In this document: in pieces, positions 9,001-10,186 of the stretch
How positions within the stretch are numbered: position 1 is the first letter of the stretch
Layout of the letters: each line of letters begins with the position of its first letter
Assembly (NCBI GenBank): GCA_024811115.1
Contig: JAKOGH010000443.1
Span: forward strand, 1 to 10,186
Source: Terana coerulea
Taxonomy: Eukaryota > Basidiomycota > Agaricomycetes > Polyporales > Phanerochaetaceae
DNA length: 10,186 nt
Reading direction: 5' to 3'
Program-made: the position numbers and the translations under genes
Notes under the pieces: model-generated
The model's input: the letters and a program-made list of their open reading frames with translations, nothing else
Database searches by the model: none
What the model was told of the DNA's origin: nothing

Positions 9001-9621
9001 GTCAAGAAGAGCTCGATCACATGGCATTACCGCAGCTCGGACCCCGAGTGGGGTGAGTCTCTTGCTTTTTCCCTCCTCGCTGCGGCACACTGATCATTGC
9101 CGCACGCGTAGCCTGTTCCAGTGCCGTCAATGCCAGGACCTGCTTGAGAACAACCTTGCGCGCAAGAGGCCCATCGAGGTCCTCGTCGGCAAGAAGAACC
9201 TCGAGGTACGCCCGATCGCGGTCAACAAGGGCGAGATCGTGAAGCGGATCCTGTACTACAACCCCGACGCCGAGTTCGTCTTCTGCGCCGGCGACGACAA
9301 GACGGACGAGGACATGTTCCGCTCGCTGCTCCTCTTCCAGGGCGCGGACGAGCCGCCGTCGCCGTCCGGCACGGCCCCGGCGCCCGCGGCGGCGAAGGTC
9401 GTCATGGAGCCGCCGCTGTCCGTCACGCTGCTGAGCGGCAAGGGCGACGAGGAGTTCAAGCCGCGCGAGCTCGCGATCACGCGAGACGCGGTGTTCACGA
9501 CTGCCGTCGGACACAGCAGCAAGCGCACACTCGCGGTGTGGCACGTCACGACCCCGAGGAGGTTGTCGAGCACATGCTCGGCCTCGTCCACCTCAACGGC
9601 GATGAGAAGGCGAACTTGTAG
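6081..9621 (+). CDS. TPS2: Trehalose-6-phosphate phosphatase, Tps2 type (GT20 + HAD domains)
   Basis: The model has seven exons: 6081-6767, 7235-7369, 7438-7561, 7618-7945, 7998-8176, 8228-9052 and 9112-9621 (stop TAG). This gives about 930 aa, close to yeast Tps2. It dephosphorylates trehalose-6-phosphate to trehalose in the cytosolic synthase complex. GT20 features in order are RIIHVTHYLPF (39-49), FVGWTGDV (133-140), ILWPLFHYLLWQD (230-242), WIHDYHLLLVPSL (279-291), HTPFPSSEVFR (306-316), VGRDKLDVVKG (411-421) and LRDGMNTTSMEFV (509-521). The Arg of the RLDYxKG motif in active synthases is Lys415 here, so this domain is probably structural. The HAD phosphatase has DYDGT (636-640; nucleophile Asp636), SGRD (676-679), NKG (799-801, Lys800) and GDDKTDED (821-828), a complete catalytic set. 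Five single-base losses break the frame: about 6683-6685, 8295-8297, 8665-8666, 9111-9112 and 9552-9555. Flanking sequence is intact at each, and five added bases make the total divisible by three. The first intron is 467 nt; the others are 51-68 nt. The start has a good context (GACATGG) and the N-terminus fits the family. Confidence 0.9.
6768..7234 (+). other. Unusually long (467 nt) pyrimidine-rich first intron of TPS2
   Basis: The donor GTGAGT at 6768 follows HYDGYCKQ. The branch site GCTAAC (7214-7219) and acceptor TTCTTCCAG (ending 7234) lead into ILWPLFHY, with a phase-1 junction restoring the Ile codon. The whole intron is rich in C and T on the plus strand. It contains an 86-codon frame (6941-7201) with no recognisable motif, probably a by-product of composition. 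No C/D or H/ACA snoRNA boxes were found. Confidence 0.75.
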
Positions 9622-9715
9622 ACGCACGATGAGAATGGACACGCGTACGAAAATAACGACAGAAGATACCCACGAAGGTTGTACTATACTAAATTATATT
9701 ATACTCTAGATAGAC
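9622..9715 (+). terminator. AT-rich 3' flank of TPS2, probable transcript end
   Basis: After the TAG stop the sequence shifts from GC-rich coding to an AT-rich block at about 9681-9710 (ACTATACTAAATTATATTAT). This resembles fungal efficiency/positioning elements for 3'-end processing. There is no exact AATAAA. Confidence 0.35.
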
Positions 9716-10186
9716 ATGTCTTTTGCTCTCGCCTCTGTATGCACGCATGAATACCACACGAGTGCTTTCGGGTTCAATGTAAATTTCTTTTCTCTACACA
9801 GGCGTATTGACTGTATATCACGCGCGACGTCAGCACGCCGACTCCCGAATGTTAAAGGCGTGCCCGATTTACCGACCATTGCTCGTACGCGTACCACAGT
9901 ATTGCTCAACCAACACTCTGCTTCTTGGACCGTGCTACATGACGTATGCACCTTTTCTTACCACCTGCACGATCGCGGCCTATGATGCGCATAAATCTGT
10001 ACGCAAGAAGTTCCGGCACGCCAAGACGCATTTTCAGAGTCAGGACGTGCAGAGCTCGAGGGCTTCAATATTGTCGCTCAGCCCCTCAGGTCGGTGCTAA
10101 GTGTACGCCATCAACTGCAATTCCGCAGCATCTTCAGCTCAGCCCCATAGCCAGCCACAGTATTGCAAAATCTTGCAATTGAGGCA
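9716..10186. other. Right-hand flank, no convincing gene
   Basis: Open frames of 78-97 codons on both strands overlap each other and show no domain or splice structure that I can support. A possible final exon on the minus strand (10096-10040, acceptor TTAG at 10100-10097) is too short to call. The palindromic word TTGCAA occurs twice near the edge, at about 10163-10168 and 10173-10178. A neighbouring gene may begin or end beyond the right edge. Confidence 0.35.

Noticed and set aside
8255..9642. Several long minus-strand frames across TPS2 exons
   Set aside because: They are shadows of GC-rich coding exons. The plus-strand translation carries the conserved GT20 and HAD motifs.
10040..10096. 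Possible 18-residue terminal exon on the minus strand after a CTTAG acceptor
   Set aside because: It is too short to test. No matching upstream exon or domain lies inside the window.

Overview
The window looks like nuclear DNA of a filamentous basidiomycete, probably an agaricomycete. The evidence is intron-dense genes with GT-AG introns of mostly 49-68 nt, CTAAC/CTGAC-like branch sites, GC-rich coding exons in an AT-richer background, pyrimidine-rich leaders before the start codons, and proteins that read as fungal Gbp2/Hrb1 and Tps2 families. No prokaryotic, viral or selfish-element gene was recognised.

Layout. (1) Positions 1-599, minus strand: the 5' part of a leucine-rich-repeat gene that runs off the left edge. 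A 10-codon upstream ORF has a stop that overlaps the start codon. (2) 629-1160: a gene-free divergent promoter region. (3) 1161-3489, plus strand: an 11-exon Gbp2/Hrb1-like SR/RGG RNA-binding protein with an N-terminal charged/RS region, RRM1, RRM2, a Gly-Arg-rich linker and RRM3 (about 549 aa once single-base breaks are allowed for). (4) 3490-6010: about 2.5 kb with no recognisable gene. It holds a decayed repeat family (3860-4375), a short GCTACA tract and a splice-donor-like hairpin (4643-4665). (5) 6081-9621, plus strand: a 7-exon trehalose-6-phosphate phosphatase (Tps2 type), a GT20 domain fused to a HAD phosphatase (about 930 aa). (6) 9622-10186: AT-rich 3' flank and sequence without a convincing gene.

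The main oddity is eight single-base frame breaks, three in the RNA-binding gene and five in TPS2. Each interrupts an otherwise well-conserved domain at a single position, and most lie in short homopolymers. This looks more like consensus sequence error than decay of two neighbouring genes, but only reads or transcripts can decide. Gene-model extents, exon borders and residue numbers below assume those breaks are errors. The RNA-binding protein and the trehalose enzyme have no evident joint pathway; one acts in mRNA maturation/export and the other in carbohydrate stress metabolism. I found no clearly new biological system. The items most worth checking are the frame breaks, the two unusually long introns, the uORF and the decayed repeats.
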